Part shown: in pieces, positions 24,610 through 35,450 of the stretch
How the letters are laid out: each line of letters opens with the position of its first letter
Position numbering within the stretch: position 1 is the stretch's first letter
NCBI GenBank assembly: GCA_037953625.1
Contig: CM075649.1
Coordinates: forward strand, 76,291,290 to 76,355,289
Origin: Crotalaria pallida
Lineage: Eukaryota; Streptophyta; Magnoliopsida; Fabales; Fabaceae
Reading direction: 5' to 3'
DNA length: 64,000 nucleotides
Notes under the pieces: model-generated
Told to the model about the DNA's origin: nothing
Databases searched by the model: none
What the model saw: only the letters and a program-made list of their open reading frames with translations
Made by a program: the position numbers and the translations under genes

Positions 24610-24785
24610 GGTGGTTGTATGAGGTACCTTCCGATGTGGAGGTGAAGTACCCACCGGCCAAATTGTATGAGGTACCTTCCGGTGTGGAGGTGAAGTACAA
24701 TGGTATGAGGTACCTTCCAGTGTGGAGGTGAAGTACCCATAGGCCAAATGTATGAGGTACCTTCCTGCGTGGAGGTGAAGTACGA
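24610..24785 (+). repeat. Minisatellite 1 of D LTR, four units
   Basis: TATGAGGTACCTTCC and GTGTGGAGGTGAAGTAC form a unit of about 33 bases, repeated four times with spacers. Repeated in the 3' LTR at 30262-30430. Confidence 0.85.
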
Positions 24786-24787
24786 TA

Positions 24788-25106
24788 GAGTGTTGACCTC
24801 TGACCTGAGGGACACGAAATGAATAAAATGTTAAAATGTGTTGACCTCTGACCTGAGGGACACAATATGAATTAAAATGAATTGAGTGTTGACCACTGAC
24901 CTGAGGGACACCGGATTAAATAATGGGTTGGGTGTTGACCTCTGTTTTGAGGGACACCGGATGAAATGTGTATTGGTGTGTTGACCTCTGACCTGAGAGA
25001 CACACCGTGAATTAAGAAATTGAAGTGTTGACCTCTGACCTGAGGGACACAAAATGAATTATAATGAATGGGTGTTGACCTCTGACCTGAGGGACACATA
25101 ATTTAA
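24788..25106 (+). repeat. Minisatellite 2 of D LTR, seven units
   Basis: TGTTGACCTCTGACCTGAGG followed by GACAC, in about seven units spaced by 15-30 AT-rich bases. Also at 30435-30742 in the 3' LTR. The unit GACCTCTGACCTGAGGGAC can partly self-pair. Confidence 0.85.
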
Positions 25107-25879
25107 ATAAGGAAAAGAATGAGAGCCTCTGTTTTGAGGTGATAAATGGGTTGCATGAAATTGTGCATTGGCCTCTGATTTGAGGTTATGTACTGAAATA
25201 AAATGTGTATGTGAAATGAATAAAAGGTAAAGGAAATGAATGATGAAATGAATAATGAAAATGGAAATTTGGAATGAATAGTGAATATGGAAATTATGAA
25301 ATGTGCATGGCGTGCTATATGTGAATATATGCTTTATTTGCTAGTTGTGTTTGACCTAGCGGGTTGTTATGTCTAGTTAGAAACTGCTTTCTATTTCATG
25401 TGCAATGCTCACTCCCTTACATTTTTCAGGTACGGAGATTGAGCTGGCACAGCCCCCGGCCGAGCAGGAGTACTTTCCCTTACAGGGAGAGTAGGGTGTT
25501 ATGGGTTTAGAGTATATTATGAACCTAAGCCTCTTATATTATTTTGATGTAAATTTAATATGCATATTTTGAAATGAGGCTTAGGATGTTTTGTTAAACA
25601 AAGTTATATGTGTTGGTTATGACACTCAAAATTAATATTTTTCCGCTATTACTCTGATAAATTATTGTACATTGATTTATATATGTAAATCTGAAGCCCT
25701 GCTGGCTATTGGATGTTTATTTGAAATTGATTATCACAGGTTAAATTTTGGATTAGTCCGAAAAACAAACAAAACTCCGTCCGCTTGACGGTTGATTTTA
25801 ATGTAATAAAAATGAATTTTTAAGTCCGTATTTTATTATAAGGGGAATTAAGGGTAATTAATCATAGGGTGTTACATTA

Positions 25880-25891
25880 TGGTATCAGAGC
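25880..25891 (+). other. Primer binding site of element D (initiator tRNA-Met type)
   Basis: TGGTATCAGAGC three bases after the 5' LTR. This is complementary to the 3' end of plant initiator tRNA-Met, the usual primer for Ty3/gypsy chromoviruses and copia elements. Confidence 0.9.
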
Positions 25892-26054
25892 AGTTTCACC
25901 TCGGCCATGGAGTTATACAAACTCCAAATGATTACTCACCCAGCGAGTAATTGATGCTCATAGTATTAGTCTAAGATTATAATAGGATAATTATAGTGCT
26001 ATGTATACCTTTAGTAGTTAAGTCTTACTGGTCTGTTCTCTCTGGCTAAGCAGT

Positions 26055-27032
26055 ATGGCTGGAAGAAGGGCTGGTAATGATGGTCTTGCTGCTATTCTGG
26101 AGCATCTATCGCAGATCCAGCAGCAGCAGGGGGAACAGATGGCAATTGCTGCAGCGGCAGCAGCTACAGCAGCAGCAGCTCTGCAACCAGCTCCAGTTGA
26201 GATTGACTGGATGTCTCGTTTCCGAAAGAATGATCCGCCTCGCTTTGAAGGTGGAAATGACGCTGATGGAGCACAGAGGTGGATACAGGAGATAGAGAAG
26301 ATTCTCCGTTCTCTTCAACCACCAATGGAGCAGTATGTTCGATTAGCCGAATTCATGCTGACCAATGAGGCAGAACATTGGTGGGATCAGCAGAGGAGAG
26401 GATTGGTGGCAGCGAATCCTGTGATTCCTTGGGAGATGTTCAAGGATCTATTCCTGGGGAAGTATTTCCCTGAAGATGTTAGGAGGGAGAAGGAGATTGC
26501 TTTTCTCCAATTGACTCAAGGTTCTATGTCGGTTGGGGACTATGCAGCTCGGTTTGAAGATCTCATCCGTTTTTCTGATTATCGGTATGCAAGTGACCAT
26601 GGCAAGTGTGTCAAGTTTGAAGCTGGGCTTAGGAGTGATCTCCGCCTCTCGTGTGAGTATCACAACGTTGATAACTTTGCTCGCATGGTCAACATGGCAA
26701 GCACCTATGAGAAGGGTCTCAAACGAAAGCTAGCTGATGAGAGATCTCGGGCAAACCAGAGAATCGGAGGTCAAAGTAAGGACAAGGGACCGATTCAGAA
26801 GTCTGGTCCATACTCTCATTCCGGGGTCACATTTCCTAGGGAATCCGGACCAACAGTGAATGCTTATAGACCAATACCAACTTGTCAGCACTGTGGCAGG
26901 ATGCATAGGGGAGTGTGCTGGACATTGGGTCGAAAGGAGGGGTTATGCTTTCACTGTGGACAACCCGGACATTTTGCTTCAAATTGTCCTAAGAACACAA
27001 TGAAGAAGGAGATTAATGCTACTAAGGCATAA
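26055..27032 (+). CDS. gag: Gag polyprotein of element D (325 aa)
   Basis: Intact gag, the structural protein of the virus-like particle. Residues 15-50 are Gln/Ala-rich (QIQQQQGEQ, then an Ala run). Residues about 75-175 form the retrotransposon gag domain (RWIQEIEKILRSL, AEHWWDQQRRG, FKDLFLGKYFPEDVRREKE, LTQGSMSVGDYAARFEDL). Near residue 280 lies CQHCGRMHRGVCW, followed by the zinc knuckle CFHCGQPGHFASNC (CX2CX4HX4C), which binds the RNA. The ATG lies about 165 bases after the primer site. A TAA at 27030 ends it; the same frame stays open for 31 more codons with the linker KGKLFTVEGDEVEP, which in relatives leads to protease, before TAA at 27126. Type resembles Tekay-like chromovirus gag; the clade is tentative. 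Confidence 0.92.
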   Translation: MAGRRAGNDGLAAILEHLSQIQQQQGEQMAIAAAAAATAAAALQPAPVEIDWMSRFRKNDPPRFEGGNDADGAQRWIQEIEKILRSLQPPMEQYVRLAEFMLTNEAEHWWDQQRRGLVAANPVIPWEMFKDLFLGKYFPEDVRREKEIAFLQLTQGSMSVGDYAARFEDLIRFSDYRYASDHGKCVKFEAGLRSDLRLSCEYHNVDNFARMVNMASTYEKGLKRKLADERSRANQRIGGQSKDKGPIQKSGPYSHSGVTFPRESGPTVNAYRPIPTCQHCGRMHRGVCWTLGRKEGLCFHCGQPGHFASNCPKNTMKKEINATKA

Positions 27033-28160
27033 AGAGCGGGTCGTGGTGGTCCATCATTGCAGAAGGGGAAGTTATTCACCGTCGAGGGTGACGAGGTGGA
27101 ACCAGCTGATATGGTCGCAGGTAACTAACGTTGGATAAGTCCATGCGTCATACTTTTAAGTTCGATTGTTGTGGAGTTAGTTACTCTTCGGTTAACTAAG
27201 TAGTGAGTTAGTAACGTCTTAGGATATACTTGTTTAAAAACATGTTGGATATCTGCCTTTCCAAATACAATCCTGTTCCTATAGAAAACACCTGAAAGAC
27301 CTTAGAAAGAATTCTTAAGTTTGAGAATTCTAGTACCAAGTGACCAATACTATGTTGTGATGTTGTTATTTGATGTAATGTAAGGTTAGAACTGATCACT
27401 TTAATCCTTGCATTTGTTAAATGATGACATCATTGACAGAACCTGACAGTGATGTGTTGTTGGTAGACGTGAGGATGGGATTGATCACCTCAATTCTTGC
27501 ATCTATCGATAAATGCTATCATTGTAACCTTTAAAGTGAAAGTAGACAACCAAAGTAGTGACTTCCAAGGAAAATAATTCTTGTAAGTGAAGCCAACCTA
27601 ACCCAGCAACATTCGTTCAAAAGCTTCACATAGAGTTAGAGAGTAAATAGAAAATAGTTCTAAAGAAAGGAAGTCTTGGTGTATGCTACTTGTTCCAAGG
27701 TAGTATAGCTAAGTGCTAATTCCTTGGATGAGTTAAGAAAACTCTCCAGAAATTATTCTTAACCATCATATCAACCAAACCGATTTGAGCAATTTGACAT
27801 TTGCTTCGAATCTTTTCTCAGTTCTTAGATAACCGTTCATAAGAATAGCCGGTTTATGCCAAAAATTTGTAAAATCCCTGCGTTAAGACCAAACAATCTT
27901 GATAATTGACCCAGCTAACGGCGAGTGTCGTACCCTTCACCTTTGGAAGTTGGGTAAATCTTGGAACTGATATGAACTCCTCCCTTCCCCATCTTTTAGC
28001 ATGGGATGAAAATGGGTATGTCGACACTAAGTGGGGGAGTAACTCTTAACCTAAGTCAAGTTAGGGCGAATCGAGAAGTGACGGAAGGAAACGAAGGGAA
28101 GCAAAGACGGACATCATGAACTCTAATAATGGGATGATTCTCCATTTGAAGGAATTGAAC
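27033..28160 (+). mobile_element. Element D internal spacer without readable pol
   Basis: About 1.1 kb with no open frame of note. Right after gag there is a worn trace of the protease start (27150-27200, resembling FDSGATHSF but damaged). An imperfect duplication near 27385-27545, with GATCACTTTAATCCTTGCAT and GATCACCTCAATTCTTGCAT, matches a duplicated pair in element C near 51600-51780. An extra purine tract AAGTGGGGGAG is at 28029-28039. Confidence 0.6.
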
Positions 28161-28199
28161 GGAATTTCGGGGACGAAATTCCAATAAGTGGGGGAGAAT
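28161..28199 (+). other. Polypurine tract of element D
   Basis: GGAATTTCGGGGACGAAATT then AAGTGGGGGAGAATT immediately before the 3' LTR at 28200. Same architecture as E (2820) and C (52677-52716). Confidence 0.85.
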
Positions 28200-31100
28200 T
28201 GTAACATCCTAATTTTTATTTTAAGTGAAATTATTGTTTAATACCCAAGAAATAACTGAATATATTGCTTAAAGAATTTTGGGTGATAGGAGAGTAGTAA
28301 TTATAAGTACTATGGGTTATGTAGGAGACATTTGTAGCATTGGGCAAAACTATCTAAGCGAAATCGGGGTTTAAGTCGGCGTTTTAAATGTTAGAAATCA
28401 GCCGAAAAGAGAAAATTAGGAATTTATTATAGGGTTCTAAGAAATTAAATTCCACCGTTGGATGTGAAGTTTAGGGGATTAAGAAGCTTGTCTAAAAATT
28501 TGGGCCCGATCCGACGGTTAACGAAAAAGTTACGGCGAATCGAAGTTGGAAATTTCTGGTGCACGCCCAGGCGCACCAGGGTGCAACTGGTGCCCCAACT
28601 CAGTAAGTTTTTCGCCCAGGCGCGCCCTCCATGCGCCCAGGCGCGCCCTGTGCGCACCAGTCACGCGTCCTCATCAGTCTGGCGCGCCATTTGTCCCACC
28701 AGTCCCGCACCAAGCGCAGCACCACGCACCAGAATGGGAGCTGGTGCCTCTCCCACGCTCAGGCGCACCCCGACCGCGCCCAGGCGCGCGCACCAGATCT
28801 GGTGCGTTTTCAGCCACCAGATCTCAGCTTGGGCACCAAGTTGGCCCTCCCCAGCCGTCCGATCTTCTTTTCCTTGGCAAGGGGCACCATAAATAAAACA
28901 AAAACCCAACAACAACACCACATTTCCTCCTTCATCTCCATCATCTCTTCCATCTCTCTCTCTCTAGGGCACCCACTCCATCAACACTATTTCTCCTCCA
29001 TCAAATCCTTGATCAAGCTTAACATCACCTTCACCAAGCTAAACAAATGAGTTAGAGACCTTCTCCTTGGCTCTCTCCTTCAATTCGAATCCCCTCTCTC
29101 TCCACCCTCCTTGGGTTCTTCTCAACTCAATCAAGGCTCAAGTTGTGCAACCCATTCCACCGACAAATCTCCTTCCTTCTTGCTCCAAGTAAGTACTCAA
29201 GTCCTTGATGACTCCTCTCCCTCTCAAATACGAATTTCCCCTTTCATTTGCTCATCTTGTTGAAATATTGAATCCCACTTCATGGAGCTCCACAATCTCA
29301 AGTTCATTTTTGTTTTTGTGGCTTAAGGAGGCTCAAGACCACTCAACTCCCTCTCAATCCATTGGAGCTCTAGATTTTGGGGGCTAGAAGCTAGGGCTTG
29401 GGTTCACTCTCTCTCTCTTGGTTAAGGTAAGGGGGTGGATATTGTGAGCTTTGCCTTTTTCTAGGGAGTAGGTTCTAGTTAGTATATAATGCTTGTTAGG
29501 GTTATGTGTTAGGGGAGAAAATTAGATTATAAAACCCTAGGTTATTGAATATAAAATTCTAATTAATTAAATATGCATGATGATTGGATGTTAAGATTAG
29601 GAAAAGGAAACTCAATAATATGAAAATGAATAATTTGATAAATGAAATTTGGTTAATGATTATATTGAAGTACATGAGGAATTGGGTAATGTGATAATAA
29701 AGTTGACATAAATGATTTCTATGATTATTGATTTTATTTGTAAAGATGTGAATTAAATGATAATTAATTACTATAGCAATTATATGCATGTGTTGTGAAA
29801 TAAATTGATATAGGAAGAAAGAGAATGGAAACGATTAAATGTCATGAATGTTCATATTTGTATGTAATTGCTAAATGAGTAAAAATGTTAAGTATTATCA
29901 ACTGTGAATAAAGGTCATGGCTTAGGAATTGAACTAATGAATATGGGAAATGGAAGTAAAACGATTATGTGGAAATAAAAAGGTAAAAGGTGATATATGT
30001 AAAATAAAACGAAGGGCAATCTAAAGGTTGGGCTATAAAGGAGAACACTATTTGGTGTGATTGTGATAACTGAGAAAGGAAATGAATCAGAAATTTACAT
30101 GAATGATTAGATGTTGGATATGTGTTGTTGAATTTAAATGTGTTATAATTGATTGAATAAGAATGTGGTATAAATGTTGGCCTCTGTTTTGAGGTGATGA
30201 TTCTTAAATTGTGATGAATTGTTTATAATGAGAATAATGTTTAAGTATAATCTAGGTGGTTGTATGAGGTACCTTCCGGTGTGGAGGTGAAGTACCCACC
30301 GGCCAAATTGTATGAGGTACCTTCCGGTGTGGAGGTGAAGTACAATGGTATGAGGTACCTTCCAGTGTGGAGGTGAAGTACCCATAGGCCAAATGTATGA
30401 GGTACCTTCCTGCGTGGAGGTGAAGTACGATCGAGTGTTGACCTCTGACCTGAGGGACACGAAATGAATAAAATGTTAAAATGTGTTGACCTCTGACCTG
30501 AGGGACACGATACGAATTAAAATGAATTGAGTGTTGACCTCTGACCTGAGGGACACCGGATTAAATAATGGGTTGGGTGTTGACCTCTGTTCTAAGGGAC
30601 ACCGGATCAAATGTGTATTGCTATGTTGACCTCTGACCTGAGAGACACACCGTGAATTAAGAAATGGAAGTGTTGACCTCTGACCTGAGGGACACAAAAT
30701 GAATTATAATGAATGGGTGTTGACCTCTGACCTGAGGGACACATAATTTAAATAAGGAAAAGAATGAGAGTCTCTGTTTTGAGGTGATAAATGGGTTGCA
30801 TGAAATTGTGCATTGGCCTCTGATTTGAGTTGATGTACTGAAATAAAATGTGTATGTGAAATGAATAAAAGGTAAAGGAAATGAATGATGAAATGAATAA
30901 TGAAAATGGAAATTTGGAATGAATAGTGAATATGGAAATTATGAAATGTGCATGGCGTGCTATATGTGAATATATGCTTTATTTGCTAGTTGTGTTTGAC
31001 CTAGCGGGTTGTTATGTCTAGTTAGAAACTGCTTTCTATTTCATGTGCAATGCTCACTCCCTTACATTTTTCAGGTACGGAGATTGAGCTGGCACAGCCC

Positions 31101-31521
31101 CCGGCAGAGCAGGAGTACTTTCCCTTACAGGGAGAGTAGGGTGTTATGGGTTTAGAGTATATTATGAACCTAAGCCTCTTATATTATTTTGATGTAAATT
31201 TAATATTCATATTTTGAAATGAGGCTTAGGATGTTTTGTTAAACAAAGTTATATGTGTTGGTTATGACACTCAAAATTAATATTTTTCCGCTATTACTCT
31301 GATAAATTATTGTACACTGATTTATATATGTAAATCTGAAGCCCTGCTGGCTATTGGATGTTTATTTGAAATTGATTATCACAGGTTAAATTTTGGATTA
31401 GTCCGAAAAACAAACAAAGCTCCGTCCGTTTGACGGTTGATTTTAATGTAATAAAAATGAATTTTTAAGTCCGTATTTTATTATAAGGGGAATTAAGGGT
31501 AGTTAATCATAGGGTGTTACA
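28200..31521 (+). repeat. Element D 3' LTR
   Basis: Near-identical copy of 22523-25876, with small differences: one extra GCGCGCC-containing segment near 28615, and no duplicated segment after 29220. Donor GT at 29427, acceptor AG at 31073-31074. Confidence 0.92.
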
Positions 31522-31526
31522 TACCT

Positions 31527-31986
31527 CGCACTAATGCCCTTTTCAAAAATAACATAAGTTTCTGGGCTTCTAAAAAAAAATTAAACCATAATAATTACAC
31601 CAAATTAATTTAGGTTCTCTCATGACTAAAATACACTCCACGGTGTGGAGTATACCCCTGTTCGGCCATGTCTTGTGTAAACTCCATTTCTGTACCTGAC
31701 TAAATTACACAGAACTTAGGAAATAATTTCTAAGAAGTCATAATAATGAACTAAGCCTAACATTTATTTTACATCGTATTAATCATAATCATTTTCAAGT
31801 ATTTCACCACACAAACATGCATCATTCACAATCACAATATGAGGCGTTTCCTTCAAAATTATTTTCTTACATTTCTTTTTCAGTTTCCTTAGTTTTTCTC
31901 ATCTTTCCTCTTTCCTTTCTTATTTTCTTTTCTTTCTTGTCTTTTCTTATAATGTACCATTAGGTATTTTTGCATGCACCTGTTAC
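31527..31986 (-). mobile_element. Element H 3' LTR (minus), second piece, truncated
   Basis: Resumes after D with CTCGCACTAATGCCC and follows the intact copy 32797-33274 until CACCTGTTA, where homology stops. The missing remainder of the LTR and most of the internal region point to a deletion. Contains the reversed block CTGTTCGGCCATG (GCCGAACAGG on the element strand), the counterpart of GCCGAGCAGGAG in D and F. Confidence 0.65.
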
Positions 31987-32626
31987 ATCTCCTAAATTTG
32001 GGACATCCCTAAATTCCCAAAATACTCACCGAAACTTAAGGACGGGATGATTATATCTCCCAATAGATGTACACTTGAGGTGATCAGGCACAACCATACA
32101 CCATATCAGTGATATGACCATTCTCATTTCGCTTAAGTTTGGGTTAGGTGATTCTTCCGTTTCAAAAATATCGAAGTCTTGAGTTGTGTTGTTACATTTA
32201 GAATTAGCTTGCTTGGCCCGAGACTAAAGATCACTTTCTCTCGGTGGGGTAGCAACTTAGTGCTCAAACCCGTTGGGATATTTCAGTTCCTTAGTCCCAC
32301 CATTAATCCACTTCTAAATATGACCCACTTTTTCTTCACAAGATTTCGGGTTTTGCTGATAATTATTGAATAACTTAAACAAAATTCAAAAGAAAGCTCA
32401 AAAACTCACTATGCTTCTCAAATAGCTTAAGCAACTTAAAAGAAATCTTAAATACTCGCTATGCTATACTTAGCAACCGACGCTATCATTATGCTAGCAA
32501 CGACACTTATTTACATCATAAAACATGTCTATTCCTAACTACAAGTTACTCGCTTGGTGAGTAAACAACAGGAGTAATGAGTTACTCCAAGGCCGAGGAA
32601 AAACTGCATTAATACCAAAATGTCAC
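31987..32626 (-). mobile_element. Element H internal remnant with worn primer site
   Basis: Minus strand. Next to the 5' LTR at 32626 the sequence reads TTTTGGTATTAATGCAG, a mutated form of TGGTATCAGAGCAG, then CCTCGGCCTTGGAGTAACTC as in the D and C leaders. The rest (about 600 bases) shows no readable gag or pol. Confidence 0.55.
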
Positions 32627-34120
32627 ACCCTCACTTTTAATTAATTAAAATTATATTTTATTAAAACTCGTACTTGAAAATTTCGACGAGAATCCGACAG
32701 AGTTTCCTCTGTTTATCGGACCTCACAAAAATTTTCATCTTTTAAACCTGCCAGACCAGAATATTACAAAACCTAAAATTATATTTAACTTTGGCTACCT
32801 CGCACTAATGCCCTTTTCAAAAATAACATAAGTTTCTGGGCTTCTAAAAAAAAAATTAAACCATAATAATTACACCAAATTAATATAGGTTCTCTCGTGA
32901 CTAAATTACACTCCACACCGTGGAGTGTACCCCTGTTCGGCCATGTCTTGTGTAAACTCCACTTTTGTACCTGTAAAAATATAGCAAGAAGGGTAGCATT
33001 ACACAGAACTTAGGAAATAATTTCTAAGAAGTCATAATAATGAACTAAGCCTAACATTTATGTTTACATCGTATTAATCATAATCATTTTCAAGTATTTC
33101 ACCACACAGACATGCATCATTCACAATCACAATATGAGGCGTTTCCTTCAAAATTATTTTCTTACCTTTCTTTTTCAGTTTCCTTAGTTTTTCTCATCTT
33201 TCCTCTTTCCTTTCTTCTTTTCTTTTCTTTCTTGTCTTTTCTTATAATGTACCATTAGGTATTTTTGCATGCACCTGTTAGGATGGTGTCATCACCCAAT
33301 AGGATTTCTTACCTTCACCCAGGATTTTCTTACCGCATAGGCCTTTAGCTCGTTAGGGCCTTTTCTTTGTTCTTTTCTTTCGTGCTTTCTTACACGTTTC
33401 ATTATTTATTTTTATCGATTTACCAGGCAGCTATTGATCTCGCGCGGGTTCCAAATACCTAACGAGACTTTGGATCTATGGGATTTACTTACCTGAGTGA
33501 GGACTTCACCTATTGGGAATTCGAGTCTATTCCTTAAAATAGACTCTGTCCTAACAAGGCACCTAATGGGTACGGATACTCGACATGCGATCAATAACCG
33601 CTGCTTTTTGTTTAATTCATTTATTCCAATGACAATCCAGTCCAGTTTAATTCAAACATATTTGATTCACATTAACATGCAGCAGTCAAATTTTTACTCC
33701 ATAACTAAATATCAACCGGATATCATCCAATAATCAATACAAATAATCAAAACAATTAATCAATTCATAACCAATTTTGAGTTCACCAAAAATTAACCAA
33801 ATAATCAATTAACCAATAATCAATAAAATTAATCAATTCATCAAAACATAAGCGTGTTCATTTCTTTAATTTAATAACAGACTTATTATCAATATTAACT
33901 ACCCTATTGTTCATTATTCTAATTAATCTTTTCTACTCCTAGCCACCACTATAAACAACCTAGAAATCATGCCCTAAATAAATGTAATACAACCCTCTTA
34001 CCTGTGATCCTAGCAATAGAAACAATATAACGTTCGCATCCGCGCCTTACTCGAGAATCAGGGACAACAATAACGTGTTGGATCTAAACAAGGACACACA
34101 TTAAAACTAATTATAACATT
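32627..34120 (-). mobile_element. Element H 5' LTR (minus), right boundary not resolved
   Basis: Left end TGTCACACCCTCAC. Contains the acceptor TTTTTACAG/GTAC (AG at 32972-32971) and donor CACAG/GTAAGAGG (GT at 34001-34000) on the minus strand, about 1 kb apart. A partial form of the conserved block (AACGGTCGGATCTTG, reversed) at 34352-34366 suggests that the LTR reaches beyond 34360. I could not find a clean start. Confidence 0.55.
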
Positions 34121-35450
34121 AAAAGTATATATATATATATATGTATATGTCAATAAATATAATAAACTATATTCATTTTTGTTCAAATAATAAATATATA
34201 TCATTATACTATAAAAATATATCATTTTCCCCAAAACATTTCTTTATTTGAAAATATAGGGAAAATAAAAATATTGACGGATCATCGAATAAATTACATA
34301 GATGGGTAGAGGATGCTAAAAAGGTTATTTACCTAAGACAGATTTAAGATTGAACGGTCGGATCTTGAGTAATCGGACCGAGAAAATTGAAAACTAAAAA
34401 GAAGACCTCCTCTGTGCCGTGGTGTTCTTCTCACGTTTTGCCTTCCGCACTCTCAATCTTTTTCCAACTTATCTCTGTGGCTTTCTTCTTTTATTTTGTG
34501 GAGTACTCCTCTCTCTCTCTCCGTTGATGTTTCGTTTCTTTTTATTTTCTTTGGATGGTTTCTCTCTTTTTTTTTTTAATACACGGGTTGGGCTAGGCTT
34601 AGGATAGTTAGGAAATTATCTATATTTTTTAGGTTTTGTTCTTATTTGTAGTTCAATATGTGTAAGTGTTTTGGATTTTAACCAAAAGTTTGATAATCCT
34701 AAAAAATAAAATACATTTAAATATAATAATATTGTATTTTTAATTAGTCAAAATTAATTAGAAAATAATAAAGTTACCGGTCCTTCCAGATAGCTATTGC
34801 GTAAGAAAAATTATCGAAATTCAAAAGTAAATATATTTTCTCAATCCTGATATTAAACTTGATAAAATATCATATTCATAATTTAGAAATAAAAGATCAT
34901 TATATATAACTTATACCGGTAATATATTAAACCAGTCCAGAAGCTAAAAATAAAACAGCATCCGAACACTATAAAATTTTACAGGGACGCTCAAAATATT
35001 AAGTTAAACATATTTTTCTAAAGAAACTATTTATAAAAATGCCTCTAAGACTTTCCACTTGAGCTTCCTGTCAAAATTTTAATTAAACTAAATAAAAGCA
35101 CTATTTTATTTTTGAAAAACGTATTATAACAGATTTATACTTATTTTGACTAGAAAACATATTTCAATTATAATGATGAAATCAAAATTTTATTACGATA
35201 CTCAAATATTGAAAACATCATATTAAATCATTTAATTATTTGCTAAAGGCATTCAATTGGTTTGAATTATTTTATTAGATGTTTTCAAATGGTTTTGAGG
35301 TACTTAAAGTACCAGAAAAGTCAGAGTTGTTTTGAGAAAAATAATTATGTTCTGCGTCATCCGACGAGAATTGCAATGTGTTTGAGTTGAGAGACGATTT
35401 TCTTATATAGAAGTTAATAACATAAACGTGTTCTGTTAATACGAGGAATT
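34121..35450. other. AT-rich non-coding stretch, probably rest of H and edge of A2
   Basis: No gene seen. It includes an AT repeat (34123-34145), a CT-rich part near 34430-34580, and then AT-rich sequence without open frames. The H/A2 junction must lie in here or slightly right of it; no target duplication was recognised. Confidence 0.4.

Larger units (their letters stand above)
22523..25876 (+). repeat. Element D 5' LTR
   Basis: Order: TGTAACATCC, bracketed block (22775-22850), GC-rich GCGCACC cluster, ATAAATAA TATA-like site (23190), AC/CT-rich leader, donor TTAAG/GTAAGG (GT at 23782), AT-rich stretch with two minisatellites, acceptor TTTTTCAG/GTACGG (AG at 25428-25429), then the GCCGAGCAGGAG block and U5. 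Open frames in the GC-rich part are unlikely to be genes. It has a duplicated segment near 23527-23640 that the 3' LTR lacks. Confidence 0.9.
22523..31521 (+). mobile_element. Element D: complete gag-only LTR retrotransposon, 8999 bp
   Basis: Two very similar LTRs (22523-25876 and 28200-31521), primer site, gag, polypurine tract, and exact 5-bp duplications TACCT (22518-22522, 31522-31526). The internal region is only 2.3 kb and has no readable RT, RNase H or integrase. Large plant LTR elements that keep only gag have been described as TR-GAG elements, and D fits that description. The near identity of the LTRs indicates a recent insertion. It needs pol from a relative, so it is non-autonomous. 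Confidence 0.92.

Noticed and set aside
24498..25099. Minus-strand frames with repeated CPSGQRST (also 30143-30697)
   Set aside because: Pure translation of the LTR minisatellites.
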